A stretch of DNA of 31,626 bases from JAGPUQ01 sp036677085 (GCA_036677085.1 JAKFFI010000013.1:1-31626); one strand, 5' to 3'; positions 1 through 9,183 are shown, counted from the first letter of the stretch. The notes: generated from the sequence alone by a model not told the origin. Made by a program: numbers and translations.

Positions 1-344
1 ACCATGCGGTAAAGCGCGAGACTCTGGGGCTGCACCAGCACATCGAGGTAGGTCTGCCCGAACCGGGCGAGCGTTACCGCCAGTTCCGCTACGGTAGCCA
101 CCGCAGTGGGCCGTTGATGCTCGATGGGAGCGGTCATCCGGGCGACGAGCGCGGTGATGATTTCCTCGAACAGATCGGCCTTGCAGCCGAAATGGCGGTA
201 AACGGTGCCTTTGGATCCCCCCGCCCGCTGTACGATACGGTCGACACTCGCGCCCGCGTACCCGAGTTCCATGAATACCTCGGTGGCGGCTTCGAGAATG
301 GCCAGGCGCCGGGTGTCGCCCCGCGTAGGTGCTGGTGATTGCAT
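1..344 (-). CDS. TetR/AcrR-family transcriptional regulator (partial, C-terminus beyond window edge)
   Basis: An open frame reads leftward from an ATG at 344 and runs off the window at position 1, giving about 114 residues. The N-terminal half is a typical TetR helix-turn-helix: an AILEAATEVFMELGYAGAS helix region, then VDRIVQRAGGSKGTVYRHF with the KGTVYRHF recognition-helix signature, then a KADLFEEI segment leading into the ligand-binding domain. Only the start of the ligand-binding domain is present. It is divergent from the efflux adaptor at 564, the usual arrangement for a local repressor of a drug-efflux operon. That it represses emrAB-like genes is inferred from position. E. coli emrAB is controlled by a MarR-type protein instead. 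Confidence 0.9.
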   Translation of the reverse strand, partial: MQSPAPTRGDTRRLAILEAATEVFMELGYAGASVDRIVQRAGGSKGTVYRHFGCKADLFEEIITALVARMTAPIEHQRPTAVATVAELAVTLARFGQTYLDVLVQPQSLALYRM

Positions 345-454
345 GATCTTGTCCCTGTTGCGGTGTGGGCGGCGGCTCACAGCCATGCAAATGACCCATC
401 CGGTGAGCGCCAGCGCGATTTGCGCAAAGAGGTTGCGCGAACTCGGCTCCCACT

Positions 455-479
455 GATACCGTACCGTACAGTACCATTC
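455..479. promoter_or_regulatory. Candidate TetR-type operator: three GTAC units at 5-bp spacing
   Basis: GTAC occurs at 461-464, 466-469 and 471-474. The block 461-474 is a 14-bp inverted repeat with one mismatched pair, overlapped by a second, less perfect palindrome shifted 5 bp to the left. It lies in the 219-bp gap between the divergent TetR gene and the efflux adaptor, where a repressor could control both. The role is inferred. No clear -35/-10 pair was identified, and nothing else was seen in the gap. Confidence 0.45.
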
Positions 480-563
480 AAACCCTAACAACGGCACCCC
501 GGCATTCCACCGCCGGGCGATCACCGGGCCAGTCCCACACCATTGCAACAGGTATCGCGGATC

Positions 564-1634
564 ATGAAGCGCAGGCTGATTCTGGCATTACTGGGTATTG
601 CCGCTCTGACGGCGATCATCGTGACGGGCAAACACTGGTGGTTCGAGGGCCGCTTCTGGGAGAGCACGAACAACGCCTACCTGCGCGCCGACATCACGGT
701 CATCAGCTCGCGCGTCGCCGGCCCGGTGGCGGAGGTCCTGGTGAAGGAAAACCAGCATGTCAACGCCGGCGACATTCTCTATTCCCTCGACAAGTCCACC
801 TATACCGCGCGCCGCGATCGCGCCCAGGCGCTGGTGGCACAGCGCACCGCCGAGCTGGCGCATCTGCAGTCCCGCTTGTCTCACCAGAACGCCACCATCG
901 ACGCCCGGGAGTCCGAGGTGCTCACCGCGCGCGCGGAACTCGAACGTACCCGGCAGGACCTGGCGCGGGCCGAAGTGCTGCAAACCAAGGGTTACACCGA
1001 CCGCCAGCGCTATGACCACGCGCGCACCGATGTCACGCGCGCCGAAGCGGAATTGGGCCGCACCTTGGCGAATCTTGCCGCCGAGCGCGCCCAGTTCGGC
1101 GTGCTGTCGGACGAAGCCGGCGAACTCAAAGCGGCTCAGGAACTCGCGGAGGCCGAGCTGCGCCTGTCGGAAATCGATCTTCATCTTACCGACGTGCGGG
1201 CGCCTACCGCCGGCATCGTCGGCAACAAGCAAGTCGAGCCGGGCGAATATTCCCAGACCGGCGTGCGCAAGCTGGCCCTGGTGGACCTCGACGATATCTG
1301 GGTCAGCGCCAACTTCAAGGAAACCCAGTTGACGCATGTGATACCGGGACAGAAGGCCATTATCGATGTCGATGCCTTCCCCGGCGAACACTTCGAAGGC
1401 GTTGTGGAAAGCGTAGCGCCCGCGAGTGGCGCGGAATTCAGCCTGCTGCCCCCCGATAACGCCACCGGTAATTTCACCAAGATCGTGCAGCGTGTGCCGG
1501 TCAAGATCGTACTCGACCGCAGCAACCCGAAAATTGCTCGATTGCGCCCCGGCATGTCGGTGATCGCCCGTGTCGATACCCGTGCAAGCGGAGATGACAC
1601 CGGCAAACGACTCGCGCTCGATGACGGTTCGTGA
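564..1634 (+). CDS. emrA: HlyD-family membrane-fusion protein, EmrA-type efflux adaptor
   Basis: About 356 residues. One N-terminal membrane anchor (about residues 5-22) is followed by an N-terminal biotinyl-lipoyl-like half (NNAYLRADITVISSRVAG and VKENQHVNAGDILYSLD). Next comes a long Arg/Glu/Ala-rich coiled-coil hairpin (about 80-185), then the second lipoyl half (VRAPTAGIVGNKQVEPGEY) and beta-barrel segments. This is the standard periplasmic adaptor layout, bridging an inner-membrane pump to an outer-membrane channel. A TTG at 543 would add seven residues. I prefer the ATG at 564 because MKRRLILALL is a normal signal-anchor start, although neither start has a strong Shine-Dalgarno sequence. 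The transporter gene follows after 31 nt. The outer-membrane partner is not encoded here. The family is sure, the gene name less so. Confidence 0.88.
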   Translation: MKRRLILALLGIAALTAIIVTGKHWWFEGRFWESTNNAYLRADITVISSRVAGPVAEVLVKENQHVNAGDILYSLDKSTYTARRDRAQALVAQRTAELAHLQSRLSHQNATIDARESEVLTARAELERTRQDLARAEVLQTKGYTDRQRYDHARTDVTRAEAELGRTLANLAAERAQFGVLSDEAGELKAAQELAEAELRLSEIDLHLTDVRAPTAGIVGNKQVEPGEYSQTGVRKLALVDLDDIWVSANFKETQLTHVIPGQKAIIDVDAFPGEHFEGVVESVAPASGAEFSLLPPDNATGNFTKIVQRVPVKIVLDRSNPKIARLRPGMSVIARVDTRASGDDTGKRLALDDGS

Positions 1635-1665
1635 GTGAAAACCGCCCCACAACCTTGACAGCTCC

Positions 1666-3255
1666 ATGACCAGCGCGGCAACCACGTCGCCCGCGGATGC
1701 CGCGACGGACCAGGTTTCCGTCGGCACCTGGCTGACGGTATTCGGCGGTGTGCTGGGTGCCTTCATCGCCGTTCTCAACATTCACATCACCAATGCCTCG
1801 CTGAAGGACATCCAGGGCGCGCTGGGCGCCACCCTCGAAGAAGGTTCCTTCATCTCCACCGCCTACCTGACGGCGGAAATCATGGTGATCCCCATCACCG
1901 GCTGGCTCACCCAGGTGTTCGGGCTGCGGCGCTACATTCTCTGGAATACCCTGCTGTTCATGTTCTTCACGACCCTTTGCGCGACGGCCTGGAATCTCGA
2001 ATCCATGCTGGTGTTCCGCGCCCTGGCGGGGCTCTCCGGAGGCACGCTGATTCCACTCTCCTTCGCGATCATCCTGACCCTGTTACCGCCCAGCAAACAG
2101 GCGGTCGGGATGGGAATGTTCGCCCTGACCGCCACCCAGGCACCCACTATCGGCCCCACCCTCGGCGGTTATCTATCGGAAAATTTCGGCTGGGAGACCA
2201 TCTTTTATCTCCAGCTCGTCCCCACCAGCATCATGTTCTTTCTGCTCTGGCGCGGACTGAAACCGGCAGCCAGCAATCTGGCCCTGCTGAAAAGGGGCGA
2301 CTGGTGGGGAATCGCCACCATGGCGGTAGGGCTCGGCACCCTCGAAATCGTGCTCGAAGAAGGCAATCGCAAGGACTGGCTGGAATCCGATTTCATCGTG
2401 CGCGGCGCCGTGCTGGCCGGGGTCAGCCTGCTGTTGTTCCTGATCATCGAGCTGACCCGCAGAGATCCCTTTATCAACCTGCGCCTGATGGCGCGGCGCA
2501 ATTTCGGGCTCGCCAACATCGTCAACGTGGTGCTCGGGCTCGGACTCTACGGCTCGGTGTTCATCATGCCGCTGTATCTGACCCAGGTGCATGGCTACAA
2601 CGCGCTCCAGATCGGCCAGGTGATGATGTGGATCGGGCTGCCGCAGTTGGTGGTGGTGCCAATCGTCTTGCGTCTGATGAAAATCGTGGATCTGCGCATC
2701 CTGCTCGCCATTGGCGCCGGGGTGTTTGGCCTGAGCTGCCTGCTCAATATCCACATGACGACCGACTACGCCTATGACAGCATTGTGATGCCGCACCTTA
2801 TCCGCGGCCTCGGCATGCCCTTCATCATGATCCCGCTGTCGGTGATCGGCACTGCGGGCATAGAACCGGCACAGGTCGGTTCGGCGTCGGGACTCTTCAA
2901 TGTGATGCGCAATCTGGGCGGGTCGATCGGCATCGCGCTGCTGGCGACCTTTGTCACCGTGCGCGGACACTTCCACTCCAACCAGATTCTGGAGTCGGTC
3001 TCGCTCTACAACCCCATCACCCAGGAACGCTTGCAGGCCATGGCCGCACACTTCGCATCCCTGGGCGCGGATCCGGAACTGGCGCAACACCAGGCGCTGC
3101 TGACCATCGACGCCATAGCGCGCCGGCAAAGTCAGGTGATGGCGTTCAACGATGCGTTCTATGTCATAGGCACGGCGTTCATCATCAGTCTGCTGGTCAT
3201 CGCCTGCCTGAAGAAAGTCCCTGCCGCCGGCGGCCAGGCGCCCGCTGCGGATTAG
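1666..3255 (+). CDS. emrB: EmrB/QacA-type drug:H+ antiporter (MFS, DHA2, 14 TM)
   Basis: 529 residues, the normal length for the DHA2 family with 14 membrane helices. Hydrophobic segments run through the whole protein, from FGGVLGAFIAVLNIHITNAS near residue 27 to the last helix at about 500-520. The early signature of IQGALGATLEEGSFISTAYL, then GWLTQVFGLRR (MFS motif A) and a central Arg in VFRALAGLSGGT, matches EmrB-type pumps. The periplasmic loop near the C-terminus (about 440-490) is large and polar, as in EmrB. It lies 31 nt downstream of the adaptor on the same strand, so the pair should be co-transcribed. Substrate is unknown; export of hydrophobic toxicants is the family role. The gene ends 24 nt before the convergent cls. 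Confidence 0.92.
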   Translation: MTSAATTSPADAATDQVSVGTWLTVFGGVLGAFIAVLNIHITNASLKDIQGALGATLEEGSFISTAYLTAEIMVIPITGWLTQVFGLRRYILWNTLLFMFFTTLCATAWNLESMLVFRALAGLSGGTLIPLSFAIILTLLPPSKQAVGMGMFALTATQAPTIGPTLGGYLSENFGWETIFYLQLVPTSIMFFLLWRGLKPAASNLALLKRGDWWGIATMAVGLGTLEIVLEEGNRKDWLESDFIVRGAVLAGVSLLLFLIIELTRRDPFINLRLMARRNFGLANIVNVVLGLGLYGSVFIMPLYLTQVHGYNALQIGQVMMWIGLPQLVVVPIVLRLMKIVDLRILLAIGAGVFGLSCLLNIHMTTDYAYDSIVMPHLIRGLGMPFIMIPLSVIGTAGIEPAQVGSASGLFNVMRNLGGSIGIALLATFVTVRGHFHSNQILESVSLYNPITQERLQAMAAHFASLGADPELAQHQALLTIDAIARRQSQVMAFNDAFYVIGTAFIISLLVIACLKKVPAAGGQAPAAD

Positions 3256-3279
3256 CCGGCTCTGTCTTGGCCGGCGCTA

Positions 3280-4710
3280 TCAAAGGTACGGCGAAAACAA
3301 CCAGCACAGCGCATCCCGGGTGCGCACGATGAGCGGGCGCGCATCCAGCTCGGCACCCGTAACCGGGCGCGAACCCGCGACCAGAGCGTCGAAGACGCCG
3401 CTCATTTCGGCGCCAAACACCGGGTCGAATACTTCCACACCGAGTTCATAGTTGAGCCGCAAACTGCGGGGGTCGATGTTCGCCGACCCCACCAGCACAT
3501 AGCGCTCATCGACCACCAGCAGCTTGCCGTGGTTGAACGGCGCGGGCTGATAGAACACGCGCACTTCGCGGTCGAGCAGCTCCCAGAGCAGGTTGCGGGT
3601 CGCCCAGTGCACATAGGGCAGATTGCTCCGCTCCGGCAGCACTATGGTCACGACGACTCCGCGCAGCGCAGCACTCTGCAAACCGGCAAGCAGCTCCCGC
3701 GGCGGCAGAAAATAGGGCGTCATGATGCGCACACTGCGGCGCGCGGCGCTGACGGCGGACTGCAATACCAGGGCAAGTTGATCCAGAGTCTCGTCGGGTC
3801 CGTCCGCGATCACCCGGCACAGACTGGACCCGGTCAACCCGCTGGCTGTATCGACTGAAGGTTCCTTTACGTCCACGGCCGCCGGCACATCACCGCCCGC
3901 CTGCCGCCAGGTATCGGTGAACACCCGCTGCAAGTCGGCGACTACCGGTCCCCACAGCTGAAAATGCAGATCGGCAACCGGATGTTTGGTACGGGGCGGG
4001 ACGAGCAGATGGCGGTCCCCGATATTGATGCCACCGGCGAAAGCCAGTACCCCGTCCACCACCAGCAGCTTGCGATGATTGCGCAGATTGACGGCGAGAT
4101 TGGGCGGCAACAACCGCAGCGGGTTGAAGCTCCTCACCTCGAATCCGCCGCGCCGCAGATGCCGGTGGGCGCCGGGGGAATACCACTCGCCCATGCCGTC
4201 GAGCAGCACCCGCACCCGCACACCACGCTGCCGAGCGGCGACCAGGGCATCCACGAACCGATGTCCAGTGGCGTTGTTCTCGAAGATATAGGTCGAAAGA
4301 TCGACACTGACCACAGCGGCGGCAATGGCCTCCAGCATGGCGGGATACGCCTGCTCGCCATTGCGGAGCGCGGCGATGCGATTGCCCGGGCGCAGCGGCA
4401 TGCCACTGATGACGGCGCTGGCGCGTGCCAGATCGGACAGCTCGGACACCGCGATGCAGGGATCGTCGGGGCCGCAAGGTGCTGCGCTCGCCGCAGGCGA
4501 CAGGCGACTCCTGCGGCGCGCCCGTGCGCGCACCCGGTTGATGCCGAACAGCAGATACGCCAAGGGCCCGGCGATCGGCAGCGCCAGCGCAACCGCCATC
4601 CAGCCGAGCGCCGAACGCGAATCGCGTTTGTTCAGCAATGCGTGCCAGGCCGCGCCCAGACCCAGCAGCGTCTGCACGACCAGCAACACCCAGCCCCAGC
4701 TCAGTGTCAT
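3280..4710 (-). CDS. cls: Cardiolipin synthase (phospholipase D superfamily)
   Basis: 476 residues, close to E. coli ClsA (486). Two N-terminal membrane helices (about 5-25 and 35-56) are followed by a basic RARARRRSR stretch. There are two PLD domains, each with an HKD motif: H212-K214-D219 (NHRKLLVVDG, then GGINIGD) and H394-K396-D401 (NHGKLLVVDE, then GSANIDPRS). Such enzymes condense two phosphatidylglycerol molecules into cardiolipin and glycerol at the inner membrane. Both catalytic motifs are intact. The gene is convergent with emrB and divergent from fadH, so it is probably transcribed alone. It could be a ClsA- or ClsB-like paralogue; the two-TM N-terminus favours ClsA. Confidence 0.95.
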   Translation of the reverse strand: MTLSWGWVLLVVQTLLGLGAAWHALLNKRDSRSALGWMAVALALPIAGPLAYLLFGINRVRARARRRSRLSPAASAAPCGPDDPCIAVSELSDLARASAVISGMPLRPGNRIAALRNGEQAYPAMLEAIAAAVVSVDLSTYIFENNATGHRFVDALVAARQRGVRVRVLLDGMGEWYSPGAHRHLRRGGFEVRSFNPLRLLPPNLAVNLRNHRKLLVVDGVLAFAGGINIGDRHLLVPPRTKHPVADLHFQLWGPVVADLQRVFTDTWRQAGGDVPAAVDVKEPSVDTASGLTGSSLCRVIADGPDETLDQLALVLQSAVSAARRSVRIMTPYFLPPRELLAGLQSAALRGVVVTIVLPERSNLPYVHWATRNLLWELLDREVRVFYQPAPFNHGKLLVVDERYVLVGSANIDPRSLRLNYELGVEVFDPVFGAEMSGVFDALVAGSRPVTGAELDARPLIVRTRDALCWLFSPYL

Positions 4711-4860
4711 CGCAGCGCCCGCGCGTCATTCATGGCGAGACCGGTCCGTTGCGTCCGAGATCGGCATTGTAACGGGCACCCTAGGCCGACCGCCGCGTCC
4801 TGAAGTATGATTTCGGGCGTTTTTTGCCCGCTGATCCTGTTTTTCTGTCGAGGAATTCCG

Positions 4861-6891
4861 ATGACCTTCTCCCATCTGCTCGCGCCCCTCGACCTGGGGT
4901 TCGCCACCCTCAAAAATCGCATCATGATGGGCTCGATGCACTCCGGACTCGAACTGCTCGACCGGCCGTTCGAGCGCCTGGCGGCCTTCTACGGCGAGCG
5001 CGCCCGGGGCGGCGCGGGGCTGATCGTGACCGGCGGTTACGCCCCCAACGAGACCGGCCGCATCGAGGAAGGCGGGCCCATTTTTCACCGCGCCGACGAT
5101 ATTCCCAGCCACCGCCTGATCACCGATCGGGTGCATCGCGAGGGCGGCAAAATCCTCCTGCAGATTCTGCACACCGGGCGCTACGCGAAAGACCCGAGCA
5201 TCGTCGGGGTTTCCGACATCCGCTCGCGCATCAATCCGCGCGTGCCGCGGGTGCTGTCCGGCGCGGAAATCGTCCAGTACATCGAAGACTACGCCAACAC
5301 CGCCGTGCTGGCGCGCGAGGCTGGCTATGACGGCGTCGAGGTGATGGGCTCGGAAGGCTATCTGATCAACCAGTTTCTGGCGCGGCGCACCAACAACCGC
5401 AGCGATGACTGGGGCGGCAGCCATGAGAACCGCATGCGTTTTGCGCTGGAAGTGGTGCGTCGCATCCGCGCGCGGGTGGGCGCGGATTTCATCCTGATGT
5501 ACCGCATTTCCTGCATCGATCTGGTGGAGGACGGCGCCACCGGCGCGGAGACCGCCGAACTCGCGCAACACCTGGAAGCGGCCGGCGTCACCCTGTTCAA
5601 CACCGGGGTCGGCTGGCACGAAGCGCATATCCCCACCATCGCCTACATGGTGCCGCGTGGCGCCTGGCGCTTCGCGGTCCGCAACATCACCGACCACGTC
5701 AGGGTGCCGGTGGTGGCGTCCAACCGTATCAATACGCCGGAAGTCGCCGAAGACATCATCGCCGCCGGCGACGCACACATGGTATCGCTCGCCCGCGCCA
5801 TGCTGGCCGATCCCGAATTCGCAGCCAAGGTACAGGCCGGTCGCCCCGACACCATCAACACCTGTATCGGCTGCAACCAGGCCTGCCTGGATTTCATCTT
5901 CAAGGGCAAACCCACCCGCTGCCTGGTCAATCCGCGTGCGGGCCGCGAACTGGATGGCGAGCAAGCGCCCCGCCGTACCGGGAGTTCACGCAAGGTCGCG
6001 GTGGTGGGCGCCGGTCCCGGCGGCCTGTCGGCGGCCGTCTCCGCCGCGCAACTGGGGCATCAGGTCACCCTGTACGAAGCCAGCGCCGACATCGGCGGCC
6101 AGATGAATCTCGCCAAGCGAGTTCCGGACAAGACCGAATTCCATGAACTGATCCGCTACTACCGCACCCGGCTCGCGGACCTGGGCGTCGCCGTGCGCCT
6201 CAACACCCGGGCGACGCCCGAGGCACTCACGACCGCCGGTTACGACGCGGTCGTGGTCGCCACCGGCATCAGCCCGCGCACGCCGAACATCGAGGGCATC
6301 GACCACCCCATGGTGATTCCCTATGCGGATCTGCTCGCCGGCCGCCGCCAGGCCGGGCCACGGGTCGCGATTCTGGGCGCGGGCGGCATCGGCTACGACG
6401 CCGCCATGCTGCTTCTGCACGGCCATGGCGACAGCGCGCCGGATACCGATACCTTCCTCGCCAAGTGGGGCGTGGACAACAGTCTGAACGCACCCGGCGG
6501 CCTGTTGCCGGGCGGACCCAAATTCCCGGCGCCGGCGCATCAGATCACGCTGTTCCAGCGCAAACCCGGCGCCATGGGCCGCGGTCTCGGCCTGACCAGC
6601 GGCTGGGTGCTGCGGGCAGAACTCGAGGGCAGTGGTGTGCGCTGCATCCCCGGCGTCAGCTACCGCAAAATCGATGACGCGGGACTGCATTACCGCATCG
6701 GGGATGAGGACCAGGTGCTGGCGGTGGACAGCGTCATCGTCTGCGCCGGCCAGGAACCTCTCGACGAGCTGAGCAAGGCACTGGCCGCGCACGGCCTCCC
6801 GGTCCATGCCATCGGCGGCGCCCGCCAGGCGGCGGAACTGGATGCCTTTGCCGCCATCGCGGCCGGCAACGAAGTCGCTGCAAATCTCTGA
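4861..6891 (+). CDS. fadH: 2,4-dienoyl-CoA reductase (NADPH), FMN/FAD/4Fe-4S
   Basis: 676 residues versus 672 in E. coli FadH, similar throughout. The N-terminal half is an old-yellow-enzyme TIM barrel binding FMN. Tyr167 (in SEGYLINQF) and His253 (in GWHEAHIP) match the E. coli catalytic pair Tyr166/His252. The 4Fe-4S ligands Cys335, Cys338, Cys342 and Cys354 have the spacing seen in FadH. A GAGPGG FAD-binding Rossmann motif follows near residue 383, then a GAGGIG NADPH motif near 506. The enzyme reduces 2,4-dienoyl-CoA intermediates in beta-oxidation of unsaturated fatty acids. The ATG at 4861 is chosen because it has a GAGGAA ribosome site just upstream and aligns with the E. coli start. 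A frame open to 4807 adds 18 non-homologous residues. It is a single gene with no other fad gene beside it. Confidence 0.97.
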   Translation: MTFSHLLAPLDLGFATLKNRIMMGSMHSGLELLDRPFERLAAFYGERARGGAGLIVTGGYAPNETGRIEEGGPIFHRADDIPSHRLITDRVHREGGKILLQILHTGRYAKDPSIVGVSDIRSRINPRVPRVLSGAEIVQYIEDYANTAVLAREAGYDGVEVMGSEGYLINQFLARRTNNRSDDWGGSHENRMRFALEVVRRIRARVGADFILMYRISCIDLVEDGATGAETAELAQHLEAAGVTLFNTGVGWHEAHIPTIAYMVPRGAWRFAVRNITDHVRVPVVASNRINTPEVAEDIIAAGDAHMVSLARAMLADPEFAAKVQAGRPDTINTCIGCNQACLDFIFKGKPTRCLVNPRAGRELDGEQAPRRTGSSRKVAVVGAGPGGLSAAVSAAQLGHQVTLYEASADIGGQMNLAKRVPDKTEFHELIRYYRTRLADLGVAVRLNTRATPEALTTAGYDAVVVATGISPRTPNIEGIDHPMVIPYADLLAGRRQAGPRVAILGAGGIGYDAAMLLLHGHGDSAPDTDTFLAKWGVDNSLNAPGGLLPGGPKFPAPAHQITLFQRKPGAMGRGLGLTSGWVLRAELEGSGVRCIPGVSYRKIDDAGLHYRIGDEDQVLAVDSVIVCAGQEPLDELSKALAAHGLPVHAIGGARQAAELDAFAAIAAGNEVAANL

Positions 6892-6908
6892 GGAATCCGT
6901 CGAATAAG

Positions 6909-6946
6909 GCAATAAAAAACGGGGCCGAAGCCCCGTTTTTTATTGC
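6909..6946. terminator. Bidirectional intrinsic terminator between fadH and pnp
   Basis: A perfect 17-bp inverted repeat with a 4-nt loop (CGAA, 6926-6929). The GC core CGGGGC/GCCCCG (6920-6925 and 6930-6935) is flanked by an A-run at 6914-6919 on one side and a T-run at 6936-6941 on the other. Transcripts from either direction therefore form a GC hairpin followed by six U residues. It sits between the convergent 3' ends of fadH (plus) and pnp (minus). Confidence 0.93.
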
Positions 6947-6956
6947 GCTGCCGCGC

Positions 6957-9122
6957 TCAATCCATGTCTTCCGGCGCGTCCGCAACCGGCACGGGTTCCG
7001 CCTTCGGCGCATGGGACGCCCTGGCGGCGCGCTCCGCATCATCGAGCGCGTCCTTGATGGACAGCTTGATGCGGCCGCGGGCATCGACGTCGAGCACCCG
7101 GACCTTGATCTTCTGGCCTTCGGTCAGGAAGTCGCTGACTTTCTCCACGCGCTGGTCGGCGATCTGGGAGATATGCACCAGGCCGTCGGTACCCGGCATG
7201 ATGGTCACAAAGGCGCCAAAGTCCACGATCCGCGCGACCGTGCCTTCGTAGATCTTGCCGACTTCCGCTTCGGCGGTGATTTCCTGGATGCGGAAAACCG
7301 CCAGATCCAGGCCGTCGCGGCTGTCGCTGTAGATACGAATCGAGCCGTCGTCCTGGATATCAATGGTCGCGCCGGTTTCTTCGGTAAGCGCGCGAATGGT
7401 GGAGCCGCCCTTGCCGATTACATCGCGGATTTTTTCCGGATCGATTTTCAGGGTACGGAAGCGCGGCGCGTTATCCGCGACTTCGGCGCGGCTGACCGCG
7501 ATCACCTTGTTCATCTCCGCGAGAATATGCAGGCGCGCGGCGAGTGCCTGGTGCAGCGCCACTTCCATGATTTCCTCGGTGATGCCCTGGATCTTGATGT
7601 CCATCTGCAACGCGGTAATACCCGCCGTGGTACCGGCAACCTTGAAATCCATGTCGCCGAGATGATCTTCATCGCCGAGGATGTCGGTCAAAACCGCGAA
7701 GCCGTTGGCGTCCTTCACCAGGCCCATCGCGATGCCCGCCACCGGCGCCTTCAGCGGCACCCCGGCATCCATCAGCGCGAGGCTGGAGCCACACACCGAC
7801 GCCATCGAGCTGGAACCGTTCGATTCGGTGATCTCCGACACGACCCGGACCGTGTAGGGAAATTCGTCTTCGCTGGGCAGCATCGCCGCGATGCCACGCC
7901 GCGCCAGACGACCGTGACCGGTCTCGCGCCGACTGGTGCCGCCCATGCGGCCTGTCTCGCCGACCGAGTAGGGAGGAAAGTTGTAGTGCAGCATGAAGCG
8001 GTCACGGCGCGACCCTTCCAGGGCATCGATCATCTGCGCATCGCGCAACGAACCCAGAGTAGCGACCACGATGGCCTGGGTTTCGCCGCGGGTGAACAGT
8101 GACGAACCATGGGCATTGGGCAGCACGCCCACTTCGATGGCCAAGGGGCGCACGGTACGGGCGTCCCGACCGTCGATGCGCGGTTCGCCGGCGACCACGC
8201 GCCCTCGCACCACTTTCTTTTCCAGCTTCTTGAACAGGTTGCTCACCTGTTCGGCGGTTACGCCCGCGGCTTCATCGGTATGGTGGCCGACGCAGCGGTC
8301 GCGCAACTCGGTCAGACGCATCTGCCGCTGCTGCTTCTCGGTAATCCGATAGGCAGCGGCAAGATCGTCGCCAATCTGCGCAGTGATCGCCTGCAACAGG
8401 GCGGCGTTGTCGGCCGGCGGCTGCCATTCCCAACGCGGCTTGCCCGCATCCCGCACCAGTTCGTCGATCACCTGGATCACCGCCTGCATTTCCTGGTGGG
8501 CGAAAAGCACGGCGCCCAGCATCAGGTCTTCAGGGAGTTCCTTGGCTTCCGATTCCACCATCAATACGGCGTCCCGGGTACCCGCCACGACCATGTCGAG
8601 CTGCGAGGTTTCGAGTTCGCTGTAGCGCGGGTTGAGCAGATAACCCTGGTCAGGATGATAGCCGACCCGTGCGGCACCGATCGGGCCGTCGAAGGGAACC
8701 CCGGAAATCGCGAGCGCCGCCGAACAACCAATGAGGGCCGCGACATCCGGATCCATGTCGCGATCCACCGACATCACGGTAGCGACCACCTGCACTTCGT
8801 TGCGAAACCCGGCGGGAAACAGCGGCCGCAGCGGCCGGTCGATGAGTCGGCTGGTCAGGGTTTCCTTTTCGGTCGGACGGCCTTCACGGCGAAAAAATCC
8901 GCCGGGAATTCTGCCGGCAGCGTAGGTTTTTTCCTGATAGTTGACGGTCAGCGGGAAAAAATCCTGCCCCGGTCGCGCATCGCGAGCAGCCACCGCAGTA
9001 CACAACACCACGGTACCGTCCATGCTGCACAGCACCGCGCCGGTCGCCTGGCGGGCGATGCGCCCGGTCTCCAGCGTGACCTCATGGTTGCCATACTTGA
9101 ATGTTTTTTTTACCAAATTCAC
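6957..9122 (-). CDS. pnp: Polyribonucleotide nucleotidyltransferase (PNPase)
   Basis: 721 residues from the GTG at 9122, which has an AGGTGA ribosome site 3 nt upstream and begins VNLVKKTFKYGNHEVTLETG as in other PNPases. A longer open frame reaching 9209 adds unrelated residues. Layout: RNase PH domain 1 (AAVAARDARPGQDFFPL region), alpha-helical linker, RNase PH domain 2 (FTRGETQAIVVATLG, then a catalytic-region GDEDHLGDMDFK), a KH domain with VIGKGGSTIRALTEETGA, and an S1 domain (FGAFVTIMPGTDGLVHISQI), then a short acidic tail ending EDMD. It degrades RNA 3' to 5' phosphorolytically and is a core subunit of the RNA degradosome. It is last in the rimP-to-pnp operon, 61 nt after rpsO. Confidence 0.98.
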   Translation of the reverse strand: MNLVKKTFKYGNHEVTLETGRIARQATGAVLCSMDGTVVLCTAVAARDARPGQDFFPLTVNYQEKTYAAGRIPGGFFRREGRPTEKETLTSRLIDRPLRPLFPAGFRNEVQVVATVMSVDRDMDPDVAALIGCSAALAISGVPFDGPIGAARVGYHPDQGYLLNPRYSELETSQLDMVVAGTRDAVLMVESEAKELPEDLMLGAVLFAHQEMQAVIQVIDELVRDAGKPRWEWQPPADNAALLQAITAQIGDDLAAAYRITEKQQRQMRLTELRDRCVGHHTDEAAGVTAEQVSNLFKKLEKKVVRGRVVAGEPRIDGRDARTVRPLAIEVGVLPNAHGSSLFTRGETQAIVVATLGSLRDAQMIDALEGSRRDRFMLHYNFPPYSVGETGRMGGTSRRETGHGRLARRGIAAMLPSEDEFPYTVRVVSEITESNGSSSMASVCGSSLALMDAGVPLKAPVAGIAMGLVKDANGFAVLTDILGDEDHLGDMDFKVAGTTAGITALQMDIKIQGITEEIMEVALHQALAARLHILAEMNKVIAVSRAEVADNAPRFRTLKIDPEKIRDVIGKGGSTIRALTEETGATIDIQDDGSIRIYSDSRDGLDLAVFRIQEITAEAEVGKIYEGTVARIVDFGAFVTIMPGTDGLVHISQIADQRVEKVSDFLTEGQKIKVRVLDVDARGRIKLSIKDALDDAERAARASHAPKAEPVPVADAPEDMD

Positions 9123-9145
9123 ACGTTCACCTGCTTCTGGTTGCG

Positions 9146-9170
9146 GCGCCAACCCCCGCGGGGCAGGCGC
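9146..9170 (-). other. Hairpin in the rpsO-pnp spacer (possible RNA-processing site)
   Basis: On the minus strand the spacer folds as GCGCC and GGCGC outer arms (9146-9150 and 9166-9170) around an inner CCCC/GGGG pairing (9154-9157 and 9160-9163). No U-run follows, so it is not a typical terminator. In E. coli the pnp leader carries an RNase III-cleaved stem-loop used in autoregulation. A similar job here is only an inference from position. Confidence 0.4.
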
Positions 9171-9183
9171 GAATGAAATCGAC

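Noticed and set aside
588..1781. A 397-codon minus-strand frame opposite the HlyD-family adaptor
   Set aside because: The adaptor on the plus strand has full family structure. The opposite frame has no motif and no ribosome site.
3255..3275. GCCGGC inverted repeat between the convergent emrB and cls 3' ends
   Set aside because: Only a 6-bp stem with a 9-nt loop and no T-run on either side; not enough for a terminator.
4806..4830. TATGAT and a small CGGGC/GCCCG hairpin upstream of fadH
   Set aside because: No -35 at proper spacing, and the stem is only five pairs with the T-run in the loop, so neither promoter nor attenuator is supported.
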